A DNA stretch of 64,000 nt, from NCBI GenBank assembly GCA_005503085.1, contig SCOI01000009.1, positions 1 to 64,000 of the forward strand, written 5' to 3'. Made by a program: the position numbers and the translations under genes. Below are positions 57,008 through 64,000 of this stretch, in pieces; the stretch's first letter is position 1, and the number at the start of each line of letters is the position of its first letter. The notes beneath the pieces were generated by a model that was given only the letters and a program-made list of their open reading frames with translations, was not told where the DNA came from and ran no database searches. This DNA comes from Burkholderiales bacterium C2. GTDB taxonomy: Bacteria > Pseudomonadota > Gammaproteobacteria > Burkholderiales > Burkholderiaceae_C.

Positions 57008-58403
57008 GCAGGCTCTCCAGTCGGCGGACATCGGTGATCACACCGGTGACCGCCGCGGCCGCGGCCATTGCCGGGCTCATCAGATGGGTGATGGCGCCGC
57101 GTCCCTGGCGGCCCTCGAAATTTCGGTTGGTGGTGGATGCGCAGCGCACGCCCTCGGCCAGCACATCGTCGTTCATCGCCAGGCACATCGAGCAGCCGGG
57201 TTGGCGCCACTCGAAGCCAGCCGCCTGCAGCAGCGAGGCAATGCCCTCGGCCTCGGCCTGGACCTTCACCGCACCCGAGCCCGGCACCACCATCGCCCGC
57301 ACGCCCGGCGCCACCCGGCGACCTCGCACGACAGCGGCGACGGCCCGCAGGTCCTCGATGCGGGCATTGGTGCAAGAGCCGATGAAGACATGCTGGATCG
57401 CCGTGCCCTCGATCGGCGCGCCGGCCTGCAGCTGCGTGTAGCGCAAGGCCTGCTCCGTGCTGCGCCGCTGCGCGCCCTCGGGATGCGGCACACGGGCATC
57501 GATCGCCACCACCTGATCCGGGCTGGTGCCCCAACTGACATGCGGCACCACATCGCTGGCGTCAAAACAGTGCTCGACGGCAAACAGGGCATCAGCATCG
57601 CTGTGCAAATCGCGCCACTGCGCCAGCGCGGCGTCGCGCTGTGCGCCCAAGATGTCCGGTGCCCGCGCCAGCACATAGTCGATCGCCACAGCGTCCGGTG
57701 CGATCAGCGCGCCGCGTGCACCGGCTTCCACGGCCATATTGCACAAGGTGAAGCGTGCCTCGACCGACAATGCCGTGATGGCCGTGCCGCAGAACTCCAC
57801 CACATAGCCGCGCGCGCCCTGGGCACCGATGCGGCCGATGATCTTGAGGATCAGGTCCTTGGCCGTCGTGCCCGTCGGCAATTGGCCGTCGACGCGGATG
57901 CGCATGTCCTCGGCCAGGCGATAGACCAGGGTCTGGGTCGCCAGCACATGCTCGACCTCGGAGGTGCCGATGCCAAAGCCCAGCGCACCCAGCGCGCCGT
58001 AGGTGGTCGTGTGGCTGTCGCCACAGATCACCACCATGCCGGGGCGGATCATGCCGTGCTCGGGCGCGACCACATGCTCGATGCCTTGCAGCGCATCATT
58101 GGTGTCGAACAGCGGGATCGCATGGCGATCGCAGTTGCGCTTCAGATTGCTGGCCTGCAAGGCCGAAGCCGGGTCGCGGATGATGCGCAGCTTGTCCGGG
58201 TGGGTCGGGATGATGTGGCTGACCACCGCGACGTTCTGCCCCGGCACCAACACCTCGCGGCCCTGTGCATGCAGGCCGGCAAAGGCCTGGGGGCTGGTGT
58301 ATTCGTTCATCAGGTGCAGGTCGCAGAACAGCAGCACGTTCTGCGCATCGAGCACCGCCACCGTGTGCGAATCGATCAGCTTGCGATACAGGGTGCTCGC
58401 CAT
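57000..58403 (-). CDS. leuC: 3-isopropylmalate dehydratase large subunit
   Basis: The 467-residue protein has the three iron-sulfur cysteines of the family: Cys344 in GSCTNARIEDLR and Cys404/Cys407 in PGCSMCLAMN, plus DLHLMNEYTSPQAF and ICGDSHTTTYGALGAL. It pairs with LeuD to make the active dehydratase with a [4Fe-4S] cluster. The order leuC-leuD and the overlap are typical. The start of the upstream dehalogenase-like gene is only four bases from this gene's start side, so all may form one operon. Confidence 0.9.
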   Translation of the reverse strand: MASTLYRKLIDSHTVAVLDAQNVLLFCDLHLMNEYTSPQAFAGLHAQGREVLVPGQNVAVVSHIIPTHPDKLRIIRDPASALQASNLKRNCDRHAIPLFDTNDALQGIEHVVAPEHGMIRPGMVVICGDSHTTTYGALGALGFGIGTSEVEHVLATQTLVYRLAEDMRIRVDGQLPTGTTAKDLILKIIGRIGAQGARGYVVEFCGTAITALSVEARFTLCNMAVEAGARGALIAPDAVAIDYVLARAPDILGAQRDAALAQWRDLHSDADALFAVEHCFDASDVVPHVSWGTSPDQVVAIDARVPHPEGAQRRSTEQALRYTQLQAGAPIEGTAIQHVFIGSCTNARIEDLRAVAAVVRGRRVAPGVRAMVVPGSGAVKVQAEAEGIASLLQAAGFEWRQPGCSMCLAMNDDVLAEGVRCASTTNRNFEGRQGRGAITHLMSPAMAAAAAVTGVITDVRRLESLHV

Positions 58404-58406
58404 GAT

Positions 58407-59303
58407 TCACGCCTCCAGCAGGAAGGGCAGCGCCCGCGCCAGCAGGGCGTCCGGCGCTTCCTCGGGGATGTAATGGCCGCAGGGCAAGGCCTCGCCATGG
58501 ACCTGGTCGGCGACACGGCGCCATTCGTCGAGCGGCTTGAAGCAGCGCTGCACCACGCCCTGCGCACCCCAGAGTGCCAGCAACGGCATGGCCAATCGGC
58601 GGCCAGCGTCACGGTCGGCACGGTCATGCGCCAGATCAATGCCTGCGGCGGCGCGGTAGTCCTCGCAGAGGCCGTGCGCCGTGCCTGGCAGGCCCAGGCA
58701 GCGTGTGTACTCGGCCAGCGCCAGCGGATCGAAAGGCGTCATGCCGGCGCTGCGACTGCCCATCACATCGCGCAGGTAGGCGGCCGGATCGGCCGTGATC
58801 AAACGCTCGGGCAGCGGCGCGGGCTGGATCAGGAAGAACCAGTGCCAATAGGCGCGGGCGAAAGCCTCGTTCGTCTGCTCGTACATCGCCAGGGTCGGTG
58901 CGATATCCAGCAGCACCAGGCGCCGGACCTGCTCGCCATGGTCGGCCCCCAGCCGGTGCGCGACGCGCGCGCCTCGGTCATGGGCCAGTACCGAGAAGCG
59001 CTCGTGACCCAGAGCGCGCATCAGCGTCACCATATCCCGGGCCATCACCCGCTTGCTGTAGTTGGCATGGTCAGCCGCCCCGCTCGGCTTGGACGAATCG
59101 CCGTAGCCCCGCAGATCGGCCAGCACCAAGGTGAAGTGCCGGGCCAGCGCCGGCGCTACCTTGTGCCAGATTGCATGGGTCTGCGGGTGACCGTGCAGCA
59201 GTAGCAAAGGGGGACCTTCGCCGCCCAGGCGGGCATGGATCTGCACGCCGTCCTCGACGGTGATCAGGCGGGACTCGAAACCCGGGAACAGGGCATTGGA
59301 CAT
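58407..59303 (-). CDS. Haloacetate dehalogenase-like alpha/beta hydrolase
   Basis: The 298-residue protein has an aspartate nucleophile, Asp109 in LAHDRGARVAHR, and Arg110, Arg113 and His154-Trp155 match the halide-pocket residues of fluoroacetate dehalogenase. A C-terminal His in LPCGHYIPEE completes the triad and EDYRAAAGID is typical of this subfamily. Such enzymes turn fluoro- or chloroacetate into glycolate. Epoxide hydrolases share the Asp nucleophile, but lack this His-Trp pocket. It is followed by leuC and preceded by a Bug protein on the same strand. Confidence 0.8.
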   Translation of the reverse strand: MSNALFPGFESRLITVEDGVQIHARLGGEGPPLLLLHGHPQTHAIWHKVAPALARHFTLVLADLRGYGDSSKPSGAADHANYSKRVMARDMVTLMRALGHERFSVLAHDRGARVAHRLGADHGEQVRRLVLLDIAPTLAMYEQTNEAFARAYWHWFFLIQPAPLPERLITADPAAYLRDVMGSRSAGMTPFDPLALAEYTRCLGLPGTAHGLCEDYRAAAGIDLAHDRADRDAGRRLAMPLLALWGAQGVVQRCFKPLDEWRRVADQVHGEALPCGHYIPEEAPDALLARALPFLLEA

Positions 59304-59310
59304 AAGGACC

Positions 59311-60282
59311 TCAATCTGCGGTGATGCCGCGCTCCTTGATCAGCTTGGCCCATTGCGGCATTTCCTTCTCCAGCCGCGAGCGTGCCTGGGCGGCCGTGCC
59401 GGGCAGCGGGTCGAAGCCTTCGCGGATCATGCGCTCCCGAACCGCCGGGCTGTTGAGCGCTTGGTTCAGCGTGCTGTTGAGCTTGTCCAACACCGGCTTG
59501 GGCGTGCCGGCCGGTGCGAACACCATGAACCAGGTTTCGAAGGCGTAGTTCGGCAGCCCGGCCTCGGCAATCGTCGGCACGGAGGGCATCAGGGCCGAAC
59601 GCTTGGTACCTGTCACGCCCAGCGCGCGCAGCTTGCCGGCCTGCACATGCTGCTGCGCGGCCGAGAGCACCGGAAAGCTCATGTCGACGCTGCCAGCCAT
59701 CGTGTCGGTCAATGCCGGGCCACCGCCCCGGTAGGGAATGTGGACGATGGGCAGGCCCGATACCGCCTTGAACAGCTCGGCCGACATATGAAAGGTGCTG
59801 CCCGCGCCGGCCGAGCCGTAGGTCAGCTTGCCGGGCTGGGCCTTCAGCACGGCCAGCAACTCCTTGATGTCCTTGGCCGGCAGCTTGGGGTTGACCACCA
59901 GCACATGCTGGGAGCTCGCCACCATGCCGATCGGGGCCAGGTCCTTCAAGGTGTCGTAAGGCATCTTGGCCGTCAGCGCCGGATTGATCGCCAGCGAGAC
60001 GGTCTGCAGGCCCACCGTGTAGCCATCGGCCGCCGACTTGGCGACCTGGTCGACGCCCAGATTGCCGCCGGCACCGCCCTTGTTTTCGATGAAGACGCTG
60101 CCGCCCAGCTGCTTGCCCCATTCATCGGCGATCAGACGCGCGGCGATGTCGGCACTGCCACCCGGTGCATAGGGCACCACCAGCTTGATCGCCCGCTCCG
60201 GATAGCTTTGCGCCTGGGCGCCACCGAGGGTCAGCAGACCCAGCACGGCAAGCAGGGTGTGGGTGAAATGGCGCTTGTTCAT
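59311..60282 (-). CDS. Bug-family (TctC) solute-binding protein
   Basis: The 323-residue protein has a signal peptide (MNKRHFTHTLLAVLGLL, cleaved near AQAQ) and Bug landmarks: YPERAIKLVVPYAPGGSADIAARL, GGNLGVDQVAKSAADGYT, HIPYRGGGPALTD and VPTIAEAGLPN. GGAG precedes the ATG at 60282. It heads the operon with the dehalogenase-like and leuCD genes and faces a LysR gene, so it probably binds the substrate of that pathway. No TctAB permease genes are adjacent. Confidence 0.88.
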   Translation of the reverse strand: MNKRHFTHTLLAVLGLLTLGGAQAQSYPERAIKLVVPYAPGGSADIAARLIADEWGKQLGGSVFIENKGGAGGNLGVDQVAKSAADGYTVGLQTVSLAINPALTAKMPYDTLKDLAPIGMVASSQHVLVVNPKLPAKDIKELLAVLKAQPGKLTYGSAGAGSTFHMSAELFKAVSGLPIVHIPYRGGGPALTDTMAGSVDMSFPVLSAAQQHVQAGKLRALGVTGTKRSALMPSVPTIAEAGLPNYAFETWFMVFAPAGTPKPVLDKLNSTLNQALNSPAVRERMIREGFDPLPGTAAQARSRLEKEMPQWAKLIKERGITAD

Positions 60283-60341
60283 CGGCGGTCTCCAGATGTG
60301 ATCTTGTGCCCAGATGCTATCCATGAAGCGAAGTCACATAA

Positions 60342-60355
60342 TGTCTGTTTCGACA
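60342..60355. promoter_or_regulatory. Weak candidate LysR operator in the second Bug/LysR intergenic region
   Basis: TGTC (60342-60345) and GACA (60352-60355) flank a 6-base spacer in the divergent region between the Bug and LysR genes. The repeat is short and could be chance. Confidence 0.25.
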
Positions 60356-60380
60356 ATTCTTCAAGTCTTCAGATTCATCA

Positions 60381-61292
60381 ATGGACGGTTTCTCCGACCT
60401 CGCCTTCTTCTCGCTGCTGATGCGGCACGGCAGCCTGGCGGCGGCGGCGCAGCAGCTGGGCATCACGCCGCCGGCCGTCAGCAAGCGCCTGGCCGCGCTG
60501 GAGCGGCGCTTGGGCGTGCGCCTGCTGCATCGGACCACGCGACGCATCAGCCTGACGCCCGAGGGCGAAACCTATCTGGTCGACGGTGCCCGGGTGCTGG
60601 CCGAGCTCGATGCGCTGGAGCGCACGGTCGCCGGCAGCCGCGCCACACCCATGGGCCTGCTGCGCATCAGCGCGACGCTAGGCTTCGGTCGCCGCCACAT
60701 CGTGCCGGCACTGTCGGTGTTTGCACGCGAGTTTCCCGAGGTCGAGGCCCAACTGCACCTCAGCGATCGGCCGGTCAATCTGGTCGAGCAGGGCTTCGAT
60801 ATGCAGATACGCTTCGGAGAACTGCCCGATGCGAGGCTGACGGCCCGGCTGCTGGCGCGCAACCGCCGTCTGCTGTGCGCAGCCCCCGCCTATCTGCAGC
60901 GTGCGGGTACGCCCGCCACGCCGCGGGAACTGGCCCAGCATGCCTGCATCTTTTTGCGCGAGCGCGACGAGACCTTCGGCACCTGGCATATGAGCCAGGG
61001 CGCGCGCCAGGAGACGATCAAGGTGCGTGGCCCGCTGAGCAGCAATGACGGCGAATCAACGCTGGCCTGGGCCCGGGACGGCCATGGCATCTTGCTGCGC
61101 TCGCAATGGGATGTGGCCGAGCTGCTGCGCCAGGGCGCGCTGCTGCCGGTGCTGGCCGACTGGTCGCTGCCTTCGGCCGACATCTATGCGGTATTCCCGA
61201 CCCGCAGCCATCTGTCGGCAAAGACGCGGGCGCTGGTGGACTTTTTGCTGCTGCGTTTCGAGCCCCACCGCCGTGAGGACGGCGGCTGGTAG
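60381..61292 (+). CDS. LysR-family transcriptional regulator
   Basis: The 303-residue protein has a winged HTH (about 1-60; LAFFSLLMRHGSLAAAAQQLG, PPAVSKRLAALERRLGVRLLHRTTR) and a substrate-binding domain (about 90-290). It belongs to the large subgroup that controls catabolic operons. It is divergent from the Bug/dehalogenase/leuCD operon and probably regulates it. Confidence 0.88.
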   Translation: MDGFSDLAFFSLLMRHGSLAAAAQQLGITPPAVSKRLAALERRLGVRLLHRTTRRISLTPEGETYLVDGARVLAELDALERTVAGSRATPMGLLRISATLGFGRRHIVPALSVFAREFPEVEAQLHLSDRPVNLVEQGFDMQIRFGELPDARLTARLLARNRRLLCAAPAYLQRAGTPATPRELAQHACIFLRERDETFGTWHMSQGARQETIKVRGPLSSNDGESTLAWARDGHGILLRSQWDVAELLRQGALLPVLADWSLPSADIYAVFPTRSHLSAKTRALVDFLLLRFEPHRREDGGW

Positions 61293-61316
61293 GTCGCCCT
61301 CTGCTCGCCGATAGCC

Positions 61317-61550
61317 TCAGCCGCGAACCAGCATCACCGGCTGCGCTTCGGCCTGCTCGATATGGCACAGCCCCGGGCAGCCGCTCTTGGCCAGCGCCGC
61401 ATCGAAGACCTCGCGGGCGCAGTCATGGCAGCAGCCGCAGGCCGAGGCCACCCGGGTCTCGTCCTGCAAGACATCGAAATTGCGGATGCCTGCGTCTACG
61501 CTGCGGCGGATATCGCGGTCGGAAACTCGGTGGCAGAGGCAGACGATCAT
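61317..61550 (-). CDS. bfd: Bacterioferritin-associated ferredoxin Bfd
   Basis: The 77-residue protein has the [2Fe-2S] ligands Cys4, Cys6, Cys38 and Cys41, exactly as in E. coli Bfd. Bfd docks on bacterioferritin and reduces stored iron for release. It has a Fur-like palindrome upstream and lies next to bfr on the same strand. Confidence 0.92.
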   Translation of the reverse strand: MIVCLCHRVSDRDIRRSVDAGIRNFDVLQDETRVASACGCCHDCAREVFDAALAKSGCPGLCHIEQAEAQPVMLVRG

Positions 61551-61610
61551 GGAGCGCTAGGGCCTGGTCGGGACCGGCACCACGCCGGCTTGCCCCGAAC
61601 TCTAGCGCAA

Positions 61611-61639
61611 ATGCGAACCCTTCTCAATCATGTTCGCAT
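61611..61639 (-). promoter_or_regulatory. Fur-like palindrome upstream of bfd
   Basis: ATGCGAAC (61611-61618) and GTTCGCAT (61632-61639) form a perfect 8-bp inverted repeat around AT-richer spacer sequence reading TTCTCAATCA, which fits a Fur-type iron box. Repression of bfd by iron through Fur is the expected logic. Confidence 0.55.
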
Positions 61640-61678
61640 CAATAACCCCAGCCAGCGGCCGGGATTGCTCAGAAACGC

Positions 61679-62149
61679 TCAGGACGTCATCTGGGTCTGC
61701 AGCCAGTTCTGCTCGCCGACCTGGGCCACCAGTTCGATCTGGGTTTCCAGATGGTCGATATGCTCCTCGGTGTCGCTGAGGATGTCTTCCAGCAGCTCGC
61801 GCGACACATAGTCGCGCACCGATTCGCAATAGGCGATGGCTTCCTTCAGCAGGCCATGCGAGCCGACCTCGATCTTCAGATCGCAGTGCAGGGTCTCGAC
61901 GGCGGTCTCGCCGATGAAGAGCTTGCCCAGGTCCTGCAGATTGGGCAGGCCCTCGATCGTCAGGATGCGGTCGATCAGGCGATCGGCATGCTTCATCTCC
62001 TCGATCGACTCCTCGTACTCATGCTTGGCCAGGCGCTCGTAGCCCCAGCTCTTGAGCATGCGGGCATGCAGGAAATACTGGTTGATCGCGGTCAGCTCAT
62101 TCTTCAGCTGGGCATTCAGGTAGTCCAGAACCTTGGCATCGCCTTTCAT
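61679..62149 (-). CDS. bfr: Bacterioferritin
   Basis: The 156-residue protein has the ferroxidase ligands Glu18, Glu51, His54, Glu94 and His130 with an acidic residue at 127-129, and the haem ligand Met52. It forms 24-mers that store iron. The ATG at 62149 with GGAGAG upstream is preferred over an earlier in-frame codon. It is encoded just upstream of bfd, its usual partner. Confidence 0.94.
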   Translation of the reverse strand: MKGDAKVLDYLNAQLKNELTAINQYFLHARMLKSWGYERLAKHEYEESIEEMKHADRLIDRILTIEGLPNLQDLGKLFIGETAVETLHCDLKIEVGSHGLLKEAIAYCESVRDYVSRELLEDILSDTEEHIDHLETQIELVAQVGEQNWLQTQMTS

Positions 62150-62299
62150 GGCATCTCTCCTCTTATTGAATCTGGCGTGCATTGTGCGTGCTGACGGCCA
62201 AGCCCGCTGAGCAAACCCGTGAGCTCGCGCTCTGCATACGAAGCGTTCTCAGACGCAATTTGACTATTTGCAGTGCAAGGCCATCATTCCTATTGCTAT

Positions 62300-62314
62300 T
62301 GCGAATAGTTCGCA
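62300..62314. promoter_or_regulatory. Fur-like box between bfr and hemP
   Basis: TGCGAA (62300-62305) and TTCGCA (62309-62314) form a perfect palindrome with a 3-base spacer, inside ATTGCGAATAGTTCGCATT, which strongly resembles betaproteobacterial Fur boxes. It lies 7 bases before the hemP start and about 150 bases from bfr, so it most directly controls hemP. Confidence 0.65.
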
Positions 62315-62320
62315 TTTAAG

Positions 62321-62545
62321 ATGCGACGCATGAACCCATCCATCCAAACCCTGCCGCGCCCCGCTGTGGCGCACGAGCCCGGCCTGCCGGTTCTGCCCTC
62401 CCTGGCTGCGGCCGGCGTGCCGGACCGGCGACGGCTCAGCAGCCAGGCCTTGCTGGGCAATGAGCGCGAGGTCGAGATCGAGCATGGTGGCCAGCTCTAC
62501 CGCTTGCGCCTGACCTCGCTGGGCAAGCTGATCCTGACCAAGTAA
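62321..62545 (+). CDS. hemP: Hemin uptake protein HemP
   Basis: The 74-residue protein has a variable N-terminus and the conserved C-terminal HemP domain: RRLSSQALLGNEREVEIEH, YRLRLT, GKLILTK. HemP/HmuP is a small regulator or partner of haem uptake genes in betaproteobacteria. The Fur box overlaps its promoter. The start may be 62321 or the ATG three codons later. It is followed 29 bases later by the DUF2325 gene. Confidence 0.87.
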   Translation: MRRMNPSIQTLPRPAVAHEPGLPVLPSLAAAGVPDRRRLSSQALLGNEREVEIEHGGQLYRLRLTSLGKLILTK

Positions 62546-62574
62546 GCGCCTGACTGTCATCGGGACACCCATCG

Positions 62575-63837
62575 ATGTGCGACAAGCCCAATGTCTTCTC
62601 CCGCCTGCTGGGCGACGAGCCCACGCTTGCAGGCGCCCTGCCCACACCAGCGCCCGTCGATGACAGCGCCCAGCCGCTGGCACGCGGCTCGCGCCGGCGC
62701 CGCCTCTGGGAGCTGCCGTCGCAGGCGCTGTGCCCGGTGATCGGGGTCTGCCTGCCGATGCCGGTGCTGCGCCGGCGCATCGACAAGAGCCTGGGCGGCA
62801 GCACCGTCGCCAGCGACTACGACCTGCATTGCGGCGCCATCAATGAATGTGGCTCGCGCTCGGCCGTGGCCGAGACCTTGCAGCGCGAGCTGGACCAGCG
62901 CTATGCGATCGCGCTGCGCCAGTCTGCCCAGCACAAGAGCACCGAGGCCTTGACGCGCTGGTGGGCCGCCGCCCAGCTCAGCAACGACGTGGCCGGCAGC
63001 CTGTGGGCGACGCTGACCCATGCGCGCTGCGACGCCGGCCTGCAGGAGCAGGTGCTGCGCGACATCCATATGCTGCAGCACCAGGTCGGCGCCGCCAACC
63101 GCGCCGATCTTCAGCGCCTGGAGGCCCTGCTCGACGAGAACCAGATCCTGGGCCGCGAGCTCGCGCAAGCTCAGTCGCGCAGCAGCCGGCTGCTGGCCGA
63201 GCGCGCAGGCCAGATCGAACGCCTGCAGTCGGAGCAGCTGCGCCTGCGCGGCGAGCTGCTGGGCCGCGACACGGCGATGGCCGGTCTGCGCGAAGACTTG
63301 CAGCGCCTGGAGGCCGCCGTGCCGGGCCTGCGCAACCGCCAGGAGCAGGCGGACCAGATCCGTCTGCAGCAGGGCCGCATCCACGAGCTGGAGCGCGCTT
63401 TGCTGGCGGCCCAGCAGCAGGTCGAGCGCGAGCGCCGCCGCGTCGAGGAAGCCCGGCAGATGCTGGATCTGGCGCGCGCCCCGCAGCCAGCCCCCGAGCC
63501 TGACCTGGCCCTGCCCGAGCTGAGCGAACGCGCGGTGCTTTGCGTCGGCGGCCGCCAGGCCGTGGTGCCGATCTACCGCCAGCTGATCGAACGCACCGGC
63601 GGACGCTTCCTGCACCATGACGGCGGCGAGGAAGACGCCGTCGCCAAGCTGGACGCCAGCCTGGCCGCCGCCGATCTGGTGATCTGCCAGACCGGCTGCA
63701 TCAGCCACGACGCCTACTGGCGGGTCAAGGACCATTGCAAGCGCCATGGCAAGCGCTGCGTCTTTGTCGACAAACCCAGCGCCTCGAGCCTGCAGCGAGC
63801 GCTGGGCCATCTGAGCGAAAAGCCGACCGAAGCCTGA
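62575..63837 (+). CDS. DUF2325 domain protein with coiled coil
   Basis: The 420-residue protein has an N-terminal domain (about 45-160), a long coiled coil (about 165-305, rich in Gln, Arg, Glu and Leu) and a C-terminal DUF2325 domain (about 318-410) with VLCVGGRQAVVPIYRQLIE, FLHHDGGEED and VICQTGCISHDAYWRVKDHCK; its cysteines and histidines could bind metal. DUF2325 proteins often accompany hemP and haem-uptake genes in this order of bacteria, but their job is unknown. Confidence 0.82.
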   Translation: MCDKPNVFSRLLGDEPTLAGALPTPAPVDDSAQPLARGSRRRRLWELPSQALCPVIGVCLPMPVLRRRIDKSLGGSTVASDYDLHCGAINECGSRSAVAETLQRELDQRYAIALRQSAQHKSTEALTRWWAAAQLSNDVAGSLWATLTHARCDAGLQEQVLRDIHMLQHQVGAANRADLQRLEALLDENQILGRELAQAQSRSSRLLAERAGQIERLQSEQLRLRGELLGRDTAMAGLREDLQRLEAAVPGLRNRQEQADQIRLQQGRIHELERALLAAQQQVERERRRVEEARQMLDLARAPQPAPEPDLALPELSERAVLCVGGRQAVVPIYRQLIERTGGRFLHHDGGEEDAVAKLDASLAAADLVICQTGCISHDAYWRVKDHCKRHGKRCVFVDKPSASSLQRALGHLSEKPTEA

Positions 63838-63891
63838 ATCGCTCGTGCATAGATCACAAACCAGATAGATACCACTTAAGTCAGGGGTAGA

Positions 63892-63909
63892 CCTGGGGCA
63901 AACCCCAGG
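63892..63909 (+). terminator. Hairpin between the DUF2325 gene and the last partial gene
   Basis: CCTGGGG (63892-63898) and CCCCAGG (63903-63909) form a perfect 7-bp stem with a CAAA loop. It may be a terminator of the hemP operon or a leader structure of the next gene; no U tract follows. Confidence 0.45.
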
Positions 63910-63977
63910 GAAGAATCCGCTCGTTGCCCGCCCACAAGGCAGCCAACCTACACAACACCCATAGCGGAGGACGAGGA

Positions 63978-64000
63978 ATGAGCTTGCAGAGAACAGCCCC
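63978..64000 (+). CDS. Start of a gene cut by the window end
   Basis: An ATG at 63978, preceded by a purine-rich ribosome site (GGAGGACGAGGA), opens a frame MSLQRTA that runs off the window. After a haem/iron operon a TonB-dependent haem receptor or related gene is plausible, but the seven codons do not identify it. Confidence 0.4.

Noticed and set aside
56904-59204. A 766-codon open frame on the plus strand
   Set aside because: It is antisense to leuC and the dehalogenase-like gene and has no domain resemblance.

Overview
The window looks like the chromosome of a GC-rich betaproteobacterium of the order Burkholderiales, most likely in the Roseateles/Paucibacter/Rubrivivax group. This is inferred from gene content (Bug-family solute-binding proteins with LysR regulators, a PEP-CTERM protein, a HemP-DUF2325 pair, bacterioferritin plus Bfd, Trp-rich TIGR02450 protein); no rRNA or tRNA is present to confirm it.

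Region 1 (1-26.8 kb) is accessory DNA. It starts with the cut end of an IS3-family element. Next comes a tightly overlapped four-gene signalling operon (272-6947): an S1-like/receiver/histidine-kinase protein, a receiver/GAF/histidine-kinase protein, a lone receiver and a membrane coiled-coil protein. After it lie a PEP-CTERM protein, a Phd/zeta toxin-antitoxin pair, a TIGR02450 protein, an IS256-family scar and a broken DNA cytosine methyltransferase. A complete-looking VirB/VirD4 type IV secretion operon follows (11.1-23.8 kb; order TrbM-like, B1, B2, B3, B4, small secreted protein, B6, B5, B8, B9, B10, B11, D4), then an OmpA-like lipoprotein, an LPD7-domain protein and a DUF1173 protein. 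No relaxase, integrase or attachment site was recognised, so this is probably an integrated, partly decayed conjugative element.

Region 2 (27-47.1 kb) is the most interesting part: a large peptide and D-amino-acid catabolic locus. It holds three paralogous penicillin-recognising serine hydrolases (MlrB / D-aminopeptidase type), two MlrC-type M81 metallopeptidases (one fused to an alpha/beta hydrolase), an amidase, an FAD-dependent D-amino-acid-oxidase-like enzyme, DgcN and DgcA (the D-glutamate to N-acetyl-L-glutamate route), an MFS transporter, a TonB-dependent receptor with an STN signalling domain, and a FecI-type sigma factor with its FecR anti-sigma factor. Together they describe uptake of a large peptide through the outer membrane, transport into the cell, stepwise hydrolysis and disposal of D-Glu. 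Microcystin or nodularin-like cyanobacterial peptides, or muropeptides, are plausible substrates. No MlrA is present. A HigBA-like toxin-antitoxin pair is inserted in the locus.

Region 3 (47.1-61.3 kb) holds GNAT acetyltransferases, an MFS exporter, a gamma-glutamyltransferase-like enzyme, two LysR/Bug solute-binding-protein modules without their permeases, a lone ureG, a lysine/alanine-rich exported protein, and a LeuCD pair beside a haloacetate-dehalogenase-like hydrolase.

Region 4 (61.3-64 kb) is an iron/haem segment: bfd, bfr, hemP and a DUF2325 protein with two palindromic Fur-like sites, followed by a short hairpin and the first codons of another gene cut by the window end.
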